NCBI GenBank assembly: GCA_033032175.1
Contig: CM065323.1
Location: forward strand, 9,672,001-9,736,000
DNA: 64,000 nt
Direction: 5' to 3'
Origin: Saturnia japonica
Lineage: Eukaryota > Arthropoda > Insecta > Lepidoptera > Saturniidae
Numbering within the stretch: position 1 is the first letter of the stretch; every line of letters starts with the position of its first letter. Below the pieces are notes generated by a model. It saw nothing but the letters and a program-made list of their open reading frames with translations. It was not told the DNA's origin and ran no database searches. Below are positions 11,490-26,400 of this stretch, one piece after another. Made by a program: the position numbers and the translations under genes.

Positions 11490-14400
11490 GTACATAAATT
11501 TTACGTTTTTTTACTTACTAGCTGTGCCCGCGGCTTCGCTCACGTGAATACAGAATGCCCGTAATAATCTTACTTTCCCGCTCCCGGCTATTTTAAAGAC
11601 AAAAATGATTATTGTGGGTGTTCCTTAGAAGATAGACATATACTCTCGAAGACTTTTTTGTAGGTTTATTTAATATCTATAATTATTTTGCACATTAATT
11701 TGCTATATCTCATATGGTTTACTCACCATAAGCCATTTAAGCGCCCGCATTGATTCTCCATGACCACTTTTTTTTATTTGTGTGGAACCCTAATTCTTTT
11801 GCTAAAATAAAATTAACCCAAGTTACTCCCTATATCATCAGTTATCTATCAGCGAAATTCCCGTCAAAATCGGTCCAACCGTTTCGGAGATTAACCGGAA
11901 CAAACAGACAGACAAAAATTTAAAAAATGTTTTTTTTTTAATAAGTGTCGTATATACTTCCATATGCATTTAGTAAAAAATGTTATTTTGACATTACAAA
12001 CAGACACTTCAATTTTATTAATTGTATAGATTTGGCCTGATAACAGAGTACCTACATACACCTTAGTTAAACCTGTTAGACGCACACATTATAATTAAAG
12101 TAATATTTTAATAAGAGGCGTACACAGCATGCAATATTTTTCGAACATTAACATTAACTAAATACTAAATTAACAAAATAATCTAATAATAATAATCTTG
12201 GTTGGGTGACTCTGTTAGTGATTCTATAACTTCTGAACGTCTTGACTCATATTCACATAACATATTTATTTTATCGAGACGAAAGTTCATAGCTTTGTAA
12301 GGATCCAATAGGTGACCCTATGGTCGAGCCAATAACTACCGTATAGGCCAGAAAAACTTCTGCCGGCCCAGCTAGTGATATAGTATAAACTGGGAAATGG
12401 TTTTATAACTTTATTTAATTTTATATAAATTTTGGAGTGAAAGGATGTCATACAACATCTACACACTTGAGACACCCAAGTCAACATCACCTACACGTCG
12501 TTCACCCGGCTGAGTAACGAATGAGGAAATGCCGATAACGAGTGGTAGCCTGTACAGAGCGACTGGGTCGCAAGTGTCACGACCACCATTCGTAGTGAAA
12601 AACCCGTCATAGTGAATTCACTTATTCGCGTCTCGTTTTCAACAGCGTTTTTCGTTTCAACAGCGGCGATTGTTGAAAGGTAGTTCTGTTGTTCTCTCGG
12701 GTCGCCAATGTTTTTGGATTTGACTATGGTTACCATCTGATACAGTTGCGTCACTTTACCCTGCTATTATAAAAATAAAAATATAAAGTATTTGTAATCA
12801 ATTATGTTAGAATAAGTTCAGAGTAAGTGATATAATAATCCAAATTAACATTTATTATTTCACAGATATCTCAGGTAGCTGGGAAGAATGGTGGACCTAT
12901 GATGGAATATCAGGTCAGTTTAATTCAAATATTAATGAATTAATTAAACACTACCGGTCGATAGGCGACTTTTTGATCATAAAATATTTATTATATGTTT
13001 TTGTATTATGATCGTAAACAATTTATTTTGGTGAGGTCATTTTTCACTCAATTTTATATTTTTTTTGGGGATCTAAGTTCAATGTCAAGGCCTTGTATCT
13101 ATATAAACTTTAATCATGCCAAACTAAACATTAGTTCGTGAGCGCTAATATCTTTAAAAAGGAGTCGGAAGTTTTCTCTTTACTTAGGTATTAATTATAT
13201 AGATAAAAATTTGTTACTGTAGTATAAAGCGTTGTTTGCAAACGAAAGGACAAAAATACAAAAAAATAAATTTTTCGTTCTTTATATGTTTTAGCGTTTG
13301 GTCAAAATCTCACTTGACGTTAAGTGACGATGTGGACAAAGATGGTAACACGCTAATTCTGTACGGACTGGCTCTCAAGCAAAATTACCGGAACATACGT
13401 ATAGGTACTTGGCGAAATATTTTCAACTTAAAGGTGGTGGCTTGTGAGGCGGGCATTAGAAAATGCACTACTATTTTGGTTCAACTATATATGAAGTAGG
13501 TAGTTACATTACTTTTCGTTTCGCTCACGTGGTCTACAGAATGCCCGCGCGAATCTTGCTCCTCACCTCTCGGCTTATTGTGGGTGTTCCCTAGAAGGTA
13601 GATATATACTCTCTCGGACTTTTTTGTAGGTAATTTTAATGCCTATAATTATGTGCTATATTAATTTGCTATATCTCTTATGGTTTACTCAGCATAAGCC
13701 ATTTAAGCGCCCGCATTGATTCGCTATGACCAGTTATTTTTTATTTGTGTGGAACCCTAATTCTTTTTCTAAAATAAAAGTAGCCAAAGTAAACTCACTA
13801 TATCATCAGTTATCTATCAGTAAAAGTTCCGTCAAAATCGGTCCAACCGCTTCGGTGATTACCCGGAATAAACAAACAGACAGACAGACAAAAATTTTAA
13901 AAATGGGCTTTTTAGTTTAGGTATCTTATATACTTTCATAATATGCATTTAGTAAAAAACTGTTATTTTGACATTACAAACAGACACTTCAATTTTATTA
14001 ATTGTATAGATAACTCTTTAAATGGATCTAATAGTAACAACTATTTTTGTACCTACATACATCGGATACAACTAATACAGAATTAACTTCTATGACGTCA
14101 TCAGAAATAACATAACCCTCAAAGTCCACAAGGAATCTGTGAGGTTATCCACATGTCCGCGTAATGACACCCCAGTAATGATCATAGATACCATCTTAAT
14201 GATAGTGCTCGTTCACCCGTATCATTATATGGGTAGTGAATGTATGAACATACTATAGTCTGACCTAGTTGTATATAATATACATTTTAAATGACATTAT
14301 TAGGTTCTTTTAAGCTTTACGTATTTATCAAAGCTATTTTCAATCATCAATAATTTAAAAAAAAAAGTTATAAGTGTTAATACATTTTTATTTGGAAACT

Positions 14401-17400
14401 TTGGCGGGATCTTAATTTGTTATGTTGTAGTTTTCGTTTTGATTCATACACTTACGTTATTTGATACTAAATTATGTAATATATTGGTGGACATTTTGCG
14501 TGAAATATATAATTTAGTTATAATGCCTCAACTCAACTGCCTCATTAGCCTACTGATGGTAAGTGCGACTGCAATGCTCGAAGTACTGTGTTCGATTCCC
14601 AGTTATTGGGGTTTTCTATGAAATTCTGAGTAGCAGCTCGGAATGTTGCTTTGTGCCTGAGTATGCTCACCCCCTATTAAATGGGACCTAAAAACATACA
14701 CGGCGAACTATGGGTGTACATTAGTACACCTCTACCTAACCCTTCTGGGATACAGGCGAGATAGTATGTTATATTATGTTATTTATTATGCACTAGTGAA
14801 GTGTATTTTCAATAATAACTACGAACATGCGTTTTAAAGTTACCACACAAACTCCCTGGATAGTTTTATTAAGAGCCACCGTATTGTTAAAATATTATTT
14901 GAACTCGGAAGATTAAAAAGAAACAATCCACGTGACATTGGCATATTGTGTATGATTGCCATTATATAAGATAAAATAAATTCTACACGTTCATTGCTAT
15001 CTTATAGACAAATAGAGTTTCCGTGTAACCTCTAGATGGCACGGAGCGTTTTGATCTCCAAGAGCCTTTAGACCTGATCCAATTCATCTACGATCGGAAT
15101 ACACGCTGTTCCGTTTTTTTAGACAAAATCGTCACCATAACACGAATAAACTTTATACCAATGAAAAAGTCATTACAAGAAAAGCTGAGAGAGATAGGGC
15201 ACAGAGAAATCTCGTTGAATATGTATTTTTAAATAGGGCAACCCGACAGGTGGAACCACCAACGCTACAGAAGATCGCAGCCAAATAACCTTGTTTTATA
15301 CCATGATGAGTAGGGTTTCCAGAGCTCCTAAAAAAAAGGGGGATCAAGGTCAGCAACGCTCTAAGTGATAACTCTGATATTACAAGCTTCCATTGACTAT
15401 GTTAACCATAATGCCGTAGGCTTGTTTGACACTTTTATTGAATTGAAAAGATTGCGTCGTATGGCTAAAGAATCCTACTGTTTGACGTTCTTATGGCTAC
15501 ACTACGAATTACGCACGATTCAATAAACCGTAATGACCAAATTTTGCGGTGTCCCGAATTTCCATTGAATGTTATACCGTTCCACTATATAAGTAAAGGT
15601 TGAATAGCCTTTTCCATTCGAGTAACCATTTCGATCTGAGATTTTGGTTAATGTCCGCGTGAAACTCTTTAGACGCTCGTCAAATATAATAGAGAGGAAA
15701 TCAAATGTTGTTATTTTGACATCATAACGGCAAGTGGATATTTGGATAAAAACAAGAACATATTTTGTTGGAGCTTATTATTTATAACGAGATATTTGGA
15801 TAAGATGATTCTTTTATACTTTATAGTACCACGATTAAATATTCTGGGATGTAGCTATTATTTAACTATTATTATTTACATAAGCACTATTATTTACATA
15901 AAATTGAAAGATAACATAAAAATAACTACCATCAAAAAAATATCAAAAACAATTAAAATATCACAAATAATAAAACAACAAAAATGGCGTTGGACAGGAC
16001 ATATGCTCCGACAAAGCTTAGTAAAATGGACAAAAGATATTGTAGAGTGGTATCCAAGAGATGGGAAGAGAAAAAAAGTAAGACCGCAAATTAGATGGGC
16101 AGACGATTTAAAAAAGATAGCAGGAGGAACGTGGATGAGGGTTTGCTAAACAAAGGAACTTGTGGAAGTCACTGGAAAAGGCCTATGTCTTAGGACAAGC
16201 TGAAGCGGTTGTCGATGAAATTTTTTGAATTAAAAATATGTACAAGTATAAGTTTCAGAAAATAAAAGGCTATTATTATTATTATTATTTAATATGATTA
16301 ATCTCAGAATGGAGACTCACTCTGAAGTACAATTGCCAGATACAAAGATACATGCTTAACGAAAAACCTTAAGTGTAGTAGCTATATCATTATATGAGTG
16401 ATAGTGATGTCTGGGAGTCACTTCCTCTCTCTCACTGTGCATTCATTAAAATATTAATATCTTATACTATTAAATGAGCAATTCTTGTATTTATTTTATA
16501 TGTAATTGGTTTCTCGGAAACGGCTCCAACGATTTGGATGAAACTTTGTATTTAGATAATGTTTTATATTGTAAGTTTACCCATATAGAAGTTTTTCTTT
16601 TTTTCTTTTTAAACACCGAGCAAAGTCCGGTCACCCAGAATATGATTATTAACTGTAAATATTATTTTTGGTAGAAAAAAATAAAATTAAAAGAAAAATA
16701 GATAAACCCAATCGAGTTTTTTGCCGGTTCTTCACGATGACTGGGATATTTTCCGAACCAGAGGCAGTGTTTTGACACTCATATGTGTCTTCTTAGGGCC
16801 TAAATTGTATAAATATTTTTTTATTTTGCTTTTTTATTTTATCTGGAAGAGTACTGGAAACAATCTACCATCATTTGTGGTCTAGTCAAATCCTATCTAA
16901 AATACTTTACCCCTGATATTGAGGAGAGCCGCCAAGAAATTCTATCGGGTTGTTTTTTAACCGCGTTAATAAAGTTTATATTAAATAATATTATTTTTAC
17001 TTAATGTACAGAGATGATGTCATTTCCAGACATCACTATTATTCACGTAATGATCCGTTTTGTAATAACCTTTTGAGAGTATATATAACCTGCAAGACCA
17101 TGAACCATAGTCCTCGAGCTTACTGTCCGTCAAATCCATAACGTGTTATGGAAACTTATTGTAGAATCTAATACTATTTTAAAAAAGTTTATTGGCCTTA
17201 CTAAGCCTAAACCATGGAATGGATAATTTGTGTTTATTTCTTGTACTAGTTCTACTCCACGGTTTCACCCGTGTTAATCTTATCCGACAACAACTGCGCC
17301 ACCAACGCACCCGTGTAGTCTATCATAATTGTTCTCACTTCTCGCAAGTACAAAATATTTTAATTCTTCATTATCTCCTAAACTATGTGTTCAAATAACA

Positions 17401-20400
17401 TTCTTTACGGGGCAAAATTTATCTTCATAAATTTGTATTTATGATGAATTAACTTTTCTTATTAAGGATTAATATGCAATGCCTAAAAATAATGCTCATA
17501 AAAATCAATTCATAATCTTAAAATATAATAATCATAAAATACCTTATTGTGGCTTTAAGAGGTAGCCATAACCAATCACGAACTTTCTCAGATATGCTTA
17601 GGGTCAATATTTTTGTATAACATTGTATTTACGTAAAATTAACTATTACGTCAGCGCACGCGGATAAAGCAGTTCGGGAGGGCTTTCACTTCTGACTTAC
17701 TTAACAAAAATCAATATTTAAGATTTTTTGGGAGTTGTTGCCTAATATTAGATAGCTTATACAATTCCTCATAAATTTGGCTATCATATAAATTTTTTTT
17801 TCGAATCCGACTGTTTAAATAGCGATTAGCGTGTTTAACAAACAAAAAACTCTTCTGGTTTATTATATTATTAAAGCATAGATATGGATTAAGATCCTGC
17901 CAGCCATTTACAAAATCTAGTTTTTTCAAGTTTTTGCGAACATACATTAAATTATCAAGTATATATTGGTAGGGCGAAGTTAAGATAGTTTGTTCTTTGC
18001 TGATTTGCAATTAGTCTAAACATAACCGTTTAATTTCAGCTTAAAGACAGTGTAGAATTCAAACAAATAATGTCATACGACCGCTAGGTCGCATCTAGTA
18101 TAACCACTGCGACATTATTGTTTCAAAGTTTTATTAATTTTCAGGTCCCGGATTTTGGGGTCTAATAAACCCCCAATGGAGTATGTGCAATAAAGGGAGA
18201 CGTCAGAGCCCGGTCAACATAGAACCGGAGAAGTTACTTTTTGATCCATGGTTACGGGACATTCAGTTCGACAAACATAAGGTGAATTATCTATTACTTA
18301 GATACTAACTCACCTTGCTTAGAACTAATTTTCATCATTAGGAAACATAGGGATGTGTATTAAATTACTAGCTTATACAGGCCTACTTTTTTATGTTCCT
18401 GATTTGAAATCATTTAAAGTTAACAAGATTTAAAGTGCTGACTTTCTGGCCAGTATGTATTTTTTATTGCAATTTTTACCGAACTGCGAAAAGGGGGTTA
18501 TGTTTTTCGAGCATATGTAAGTATTTATGTAGTATATCTATTTCTTTGACATGCTCTGTAGCATAAACGACTTCATGGATTTTAGCATACGAGGTTTCAT
18601 TAGAATCGTCTTATTGTGGGAGTGATATAGGCTATATAATATTTAAGTACGACGTCTGGGATTCAAATAAAAAACAAAAACAGAATTATTTTTTAGACGT
18701 GTTTTTTTATACAGTCGTGTGTTTTGTTTCCTTATTAATAATATAGCTTGTTTAAATTCCAACTGTAAATAAGTATTCTATACAACTATGAAACGTAGCC
18801 CGCAGTCTCGGCAACTTGCCAGAATCGCATAACATATTTCGTTGTAAACATTTTTAATTCTATTTTATAGTTTAATTCGTATAATAAGGAGCTTACTTAT
18901 AAAAAAATAGCTTGCCCCGCTATTGTTGCTTTGCCTTTTGACCACACCTATCGCTTTCAGGGATAGCATAAAATAGTGACAGTTATACCAGTGTTGGAGT
19001 TTACCAATCCCATATAAACGAACATCCATTTTTATATTTAATATATTAAATGTGTTTCACGGTACATAAAAAATAATGTAAGTTATATCCTTGCAACGCG
19101 ACATGTAAAGCCTTTTCATATAACTTTTGACACAGTTCCAATAAACTTAGGCTTTTAAGCGTAATTACGCAAATTAGCTGAAACGATAAAGCGAGCGCTG
19201 CGCATCGCTTATCGCACTTTCAACATACACAGACACATACGCACACATGTATTACAACACGGTTAAACCTACCGACGCGACGTGCAACGGTGCCAGAGCC
19301 ACAGTAATCCCGAGTTAAAACACAGCGAGCTGCCGGTTAGAGCTTACACGGTTTTTGTCGCTCACACATTTGCATAAAGGAGTTTGTATACCGTACGTTT
19401 ATTTAGCGCGACATGTAGGTAACACTTACATAATAAAAATTTGCACGGTAGCGCCTATCACGGCAAGAATGGCATTTAATTTCCATCTCTCCTTTCCACG
19501 AGGAATCCACACGCGCTGGATTTCCGAGTCACAGTTTTTCACAGTTCTCTATGTCTTCTATCGTCAAACTGTGGAATCATCTCTCGACCAATGTAAACCC
19601 TCTTTCTTACGATATAGGACGGAATTACAAATTCAATAATATAGATAAATATTATTTGAAACAAAACACGACCTGTGAGCTACTCCTGGGCGGATCTTTA
19701 TTTTATTTGAAGTAAAATCTGATCATTATAAGTTATATTACTAGAATTTGTCGTAGAAATTTTGATTTTGATCAGTTTATGTTTCAACTCTAACAACCTT
19801 AAACGATATGGAAATAGGTGTCATTTTTATCGATTTATACGGTGTCTTTTTATCGATATAAGCTTAGTGTTGTGTCAAAAATCACATCTAATCTTAAGTG
19901 ACGATGTGGCCTAGTGGACAACTGGCTTTGAAGTGCAACTGCCGGAACACACTTATTGGTGTTTGGCGGCAGATATTCAACTTGAGGGCGGTAGCCAGGC
20001 GGGTATTAGAAAAAGCCTTATTACATCACGCAATAGTTTCATCACGTTTTCATCGTACATCGATCGACGTAGAGTCCGTACACGCTACCAGTAAGTCAGT
20101 ATCGATTAACATATCTAGCATCAAAGCGAGCTGGTACCACATGGTTTAGTGAGACTAGGCGGTGTTGAGAACAAGAGTTATATAGCAATTGTGCTTGACT
20201 GGATTACAACGAATGTACAAAATTTTTGGCGGGATTTTGATCTGGCATGCGGTTATTATATTAATTCATAACTTACGCTATTTAGCCCTATAGGTTTTGT
20301 AATATTGGTAGCATTTTTATGTGATATAAATTTGTTTATTGTGCACAAGTGGACTATAAATAATAACTAGAAATATGAATTTAAGTTGTCACAAAAATTC

Positions 20401-23400
20401 CCTGTATAGTTTTAACAAGAGAGCCACCGTGTTATTAAAGCATTGTTTGACTCATTTGTACTCTGAGAGTAACAAAGATATTCTATCACTGGCCTAATTG
20501 TGCATAAACACACGTTGGCATTATAGAAGATGAAAAAGAAACTACAGGACCCATAGCACAGAACAGTTTCACGTTTGTATTCATCGCGTGTTGGAACTTT
20601 TGGAACCAACCACACACACACAGTGACCACAGGGTGTCACAAAAGTTAGTTTATTTCTTTCATGTGGTACGTTTATAGACATCTGTTGAAAAATTATCAT
20701 TTCCTATTATAGGTTGGAGATGAGCTATATATTCACAATGACAAAAGAAAAGAAAAAAACAGTTTTTACTAAGTTACTTATGTCTATGAATATCTTAATT
20801 ACAACATTAGGCTAATAAAATTTCTATTAATTTTTTTTCATCATCACATAACGCCGATACTGTGCAAGATGGACATGAAAAATTTAAACAAATCAAAAAC
20901 GAATACTACTAGATAACATAGATGATATATTATAAAATATAGTGTAGTACGTGCATATCTAATGAATATTGTAAACTAACTAGTTAATGCAGAATTATTC
21001 ATTTAGAATGAATTACGCGCGACAATGACATGCAAATGCATGCGGAACGCGATAGCGTATCGCGGCGTCGATCAACTGGCGTTTTTGCAACACACATATA
21101 TATATATATATTCCGAACCCTGTCACCGTACCCGCAAACTATTAATTGTATTATCAAATCATATATGGGGTTTCTAATCAAAAATATTACTATAATTGAT
21201 CATCATCATTATCATTAGGATGACAACCAGCACTTCCATACCAGGTGTGATATTCTAATTCTGTAGCTAGTTGTCTGTATTTCAAAATCGGTTAGAAGTT
21301 TATTGAATAACAAGTAATTTCAGGCTCCCTAATCACTTTACTTCAATTGTCCGAATAAAAAAATGTAAGCACACCACCGAAATAATACAGTAGAGCCTTT
21401 TCGAGTAATAACCGTCCGCTGCACCGGTATCCGTGCGAGTCCCACGCGCAAGTGACCGGTGATGTCCGATTTTAAATATACAAGGGTAATTTCGCGAACT
21501 TAAGCGCGACGTCAGATCTTGAAATTTCCGTCTCGATCTTGTATTTTGTTGGTACCAACCATGGCGCTCTCTATGGCTCTACGTGCCACTTGTTTTTTAT
21601 GCACAGCCTCAACTGTGAACGTCCATTTCTCGGTACCATATGTCATGGTGAGCAGGACAAATTGATTGCACAGACGAGTCTTCAGGCATTGTAAAAGGTC
21701 AACGGATTTGAGTATACCATCAACCCCAACTGGAAATCTCCTCCTTTTAAAGTTCTTTTTCAAAAGTCAAAAGATTTGTACTATAATAGAAGATTAAATC
21801 ATTTTACTCGCAATTCCTAAATATGTTTTAATCTTATTTTTATTTGCGTCCATATGTTTTTGAAGTGAAACTTCTTTATCGACGTATGGGAGAAATTTTT
21901 GTAGCAATCGTCACGTTTTTCGGTTACGCGCCATGTTGCTTTTTTATCAAAGTTTAGTATAGTGACGTAAAGAATATAATGTAATATATTATAATAATAA
22001 CAACAATATATTAGTTTTGAAGTTTGGTTTGAAATAAGAATAACAATATATTAATTTGAAAGTGATAAAATAAAAAGACATTCAAATTTAAGTGAATTTA
22101 CAAGAAAAGTGAGAGTGATTATATATTTCATAAATACAACACGTATGAGCATGATTTTAATATTTATTTGAGGTTAACCTCACTTTTTGATTGTAAGTAT
22201 CAGTGAATGTATATAAATCTGTTAAAATTAGCAAGTATTAATAAATATGACTGTAAATCTAGTGAACATTTTTCTAAAAACAATAAAAAATATAAATTAA
22301 ATAATAATTTAAAAATAAAACAAAACACGATTAGAAAATAAAAATATGTATACGTACATATTTTTTAATTATTCGTTTTTAATGATTTATTTTATAAAAT
22401 CGTTGCATTTCTACCAGATTAACTGTCATCATATTATTGTATTACTTTGAAAAGATAATTCCAATTATTTATTCATAACTTGTAAATATAATACAATAAA
22501 TAAATAGCAATGATATTATAATAAGAACAATGATAAAATAAATTACTCATTAATTGTATGCATGTCTATAATAATAAAATAGCTTTAATTTAATACGGAA
22601 AAAATTGTTTTTCTTAAGGCTTAAGCCTTATCTACCCCATTTTCGTGAAGTTGCAAATAGTAGAAAAATGATATGTCGTAAAGAAGTTTCACTTCTTACC
22701 TGTGTACTCTGGTACACACACACATTTTTTTTGTTACTGAAAGACATTCAAATAAATAAAATAATAATTAATTAATTAAACTGTTACATACATAGTAATC
22801 TTAAATTTCATTCTTACAAATCAAGTTACGTTAGCTGATTACTTTTACAACCAGACGAAACGCAAAAGTTAAAGGAAAAAACCCGTTCCTCAGAAATAAC
22901 AAAAATATATTTTAAATTTTCCAAGAATGAGAATGAAACAGGATTATAGAAAGTTGCTGTTAACATAAAAATATTAAACTGTGTAGGAAATGTAGTTATG
23001 AGGACATGTATCCACCACTCACCCCCACACGGAGATCCTTTTCTTCGGGGTACCCCGGCTGAGTTTGTGGCTTAGGTTGCTGATCTTCTTAACAAGGCAC
23101 TAGTCTACACTGGCACTAGGATTTATTACGGTTTTCAGGAGATTATAACCGATTTTATAATTTTTCTCAACGCAGTTGCGCTCAGAGCGGTTTGCAAGTT
23201 GCGAGATACAAACGTACTACGTTTTTTGATAGAGGGCAGCACTTGCGTTCGTTTAAAGTGCGTTAAGGTAGATAGGTGGACAGATACATTCCATTTTACT
23301 AATAAAACTAATATAGAAAATGATTTGTGCTGACATATACCCAATGAAAATACGGAACATAAACATTTAAGAGATTATAGCTAACAATGTAGTACGAAAA

Positions 23401-26400
23401 AGGAGCCAATAGATGCCACTTAAAACAAACCCGACGATTACGTTACGTTACAATCAATTTAAACCCCAACCGCGATATTAAATGTTTCATGTTAAAATAT
23501 TTGTTAAATACGCATTACGAGAAACAAATAAAAATACTTTTCTGACAGCTCCTTGGTTGAGAAAGTCAAGTATTCAGCCGTCTTAAATTAAGTAAGTAGT
23601 GTTTTATTCATATCGTTAAGTAACAGATCAATCATATAACTAATTGTACTTCAGTGAAATATTGGTCACTTTAGTAAAATTACCAATTCCACGGAATCTT
23701 CTAATGACTTTTTAATGCCAACTGTAAAAACAATATCAGACGCCTGTAAATTATTTTACCTCGGTTAAGCATCATCGTTAAATTACAGTGAGTAAAATAC
23801 AATAAAAATTAGACAGTACATAATAACTAAGAAAATTACAAATGAGAAAACTAAGAGGGGCTGCAACATAAGTTCTTTGCAAATGACTACCGAAAAGTTT
23901 ATTTATAGACTTGTCAGACTAAGGGCCGGTTTTTCAATCTTCAGATAAGTTTATTTGAGAAATAATTTTGAAGGATAATGTAAATGTAATATAAGGACCA
24001 CCTGTCAAAATTTAAAAATTATTTCTCGAATAAAGTTATCTGTTGATTGAGTAATCGACCTTAAATCTATTTTGTTTTCTATAGGTAATTTGATCATAAC
24101 CTTACATGACATTAAGAAACGAAGTCGACCAAAATAGTAACTCACTAAGCCTAGACAATCTGACCCATCTTTAGGTGTTACCAACAAATTTCTAACTTGA
24201 GGGTGGTAACTACTCAAGTATTAGAAAGTATTGTACCACCCATACTGTGGTTTCGTCAAGATGTTTTTCCTTCACTAGAAGCTACACTAAGCATACTCTA
24301 TCACTGAGGCCACTTCAATAAACTCGATAGTTCCAAGACATTGAGTGAACCTACCACAACATTGCTACTGTAAATACTTCATCTTATTCTGACCCTTATC
24401 CCACGTAAGTATGATCAAACCTCTTCCTCATCCACAGTCCTCAAAGACATCTCAACATTCACAACTTTTATACGCATATCATTCTTCATACAATCAATCA
24501 ATCAATTTTCCTCCTGCGGTCTTCCTGCTCCTATTTCATTCTACCCTCATACGTAACATTCTTCTAGTTATGTAACTTTCATTCCTCCTCCCTCGTTACT
24601 GTGAAATTAGTGTTTAAAATTATCACTTCTCCTATAATATTTCCATAAAATTTATTGATAATACAACAGTTATTTTCTAAGTGCCTTACTTGTAACGAAA
24701 CAAACGATGGTATCTCATAGCGAAACGGTATCAGAACTACGCAACTGTAGACCACACCTCTTTGTTTATATTTGTTACACGGACATAGTGATCTCAAGAT
24801 ACGCTAAGCTATAATCAGTAGTAGTTGGAAATAGCAATTTTGAGTAAATAGCATTTGTAAATAGCATTTGTAAATAAAGATAAAATTGTAGGTTACACTA
24901 GCATTAAATATTACGACTATAGTGACTGACGGGTGATTATAAATTAAAGATCTTTTTCTGGCATAAATAAGTATATTAACATAGTTTATACCGAATTACA
25001 AGTCAACATTAATATTGGAGAAGCTCTTAAATCTACGGTTATAAGTGAGTGTGTCCCTACTTGTCGAACTAACACTGTCCGTAAAAACTCCGGTGGTCTT
25101 ATTTGGCGCATATGCGATTCCTGAATACTGCGTAAGCAATATTATGTCGCTACAAATAGCACCACGGTTTTACTGGTTGTAAAACATGATCAACTGTACA
25201 CCGCGCCGCTGCCGCCGCTGAATCACCCGTGTAGCCGATCGTTGTTATCACTTACTGTACAGCTTGCCAGGTTGAATGAGGTTCATGGATACTGCTCCGG
25301 GCTTTAACGTGAAGCTATATAATCTTCCTCAATAAATATGCTATAAAATGCAAAAAAGGTTTTTATATTTTACTGGTATTTCCAGTTATAAGTGCGTTCA
25401 AACAATCAAACCACCTTTTAAGCTTTATCATCCTAATATTTAATATTATAAATTCGAAAGTGAGTTTGTTTATTTGTTAATCACGTAGAAACGGCTTAAT
25501 GGATTTGAACAAATTTTAGCACACAGATAGCTTATAACCTAGATCAAGAAATTTTTTATTGTTCGCGCGAGTGGAGCAATGAGTACAGCTAGTATTTTAT
25601 AATAATATTAATATTGGTATATTGTAGATATTTTTAAAGTAATATATGATAATTATACACATAAATCATACATTGTTATTAATGTATATACTCAATGTAT
25701 CACCAACACAATATATTTCAGTAAATATATACATATATACACAAAGTACAACAAATGTAGTTTTGCCATTGACACATCCAGTAACTTTATATTTCATGTA
25801 ATACGACCGTTCGCGTGTCAGCACACAATATGTCATCTCCACTCAAAGCGCATAAGTTTCCAAGCTTTAATCAAGGTGTAGTCCATTGATTGATAGGATC
25901 AGCCCCCCGCAGTGAAAACACCAACATTACAAGCGATGATTCATTAAATAAACTCACTTTTTGGGTGATTAGAATCGAGTTTTAAAATAAAAGTAATTTA
26001 TATTTAATCGAACCAAATAACATTTATGAAGCACTGTAATTAACATTTTCGTAATTCAATTCAAAGTCAAGCAGTGGTGTTCTAAAAGTGTAATAATTCA
26101 CTGTAATTTTGTCAGTTGTTGTAGTGGCATCATGATAATATCCCTTTTTACATTTATATCCACTTAACTTATTGAAACAGAACTCATTAGCCGAGTAAAA
26201 TAATAATTTCTTTAAGTATTTTTACTCGACTACGAAAAAGGAAGGTTATGTTTTTCGAACATATGTATGTATGTTCTATGTATGTCTATTTATTTGGCAC
26301 GCTTTGTAGCCTAAACAGCATGATGTATTTTAGCATACGAAGTGTCGTTTGATTCGTCTTAATTGTGTGAGTGACGTAAACTATATAATATTGAAGTACG

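Noticed and set aside
17711..18010. 99-codon minus-strand frame
   Set aside because: Partly inside repeat family G and antisense in a CARP intron; no recognisable motif.
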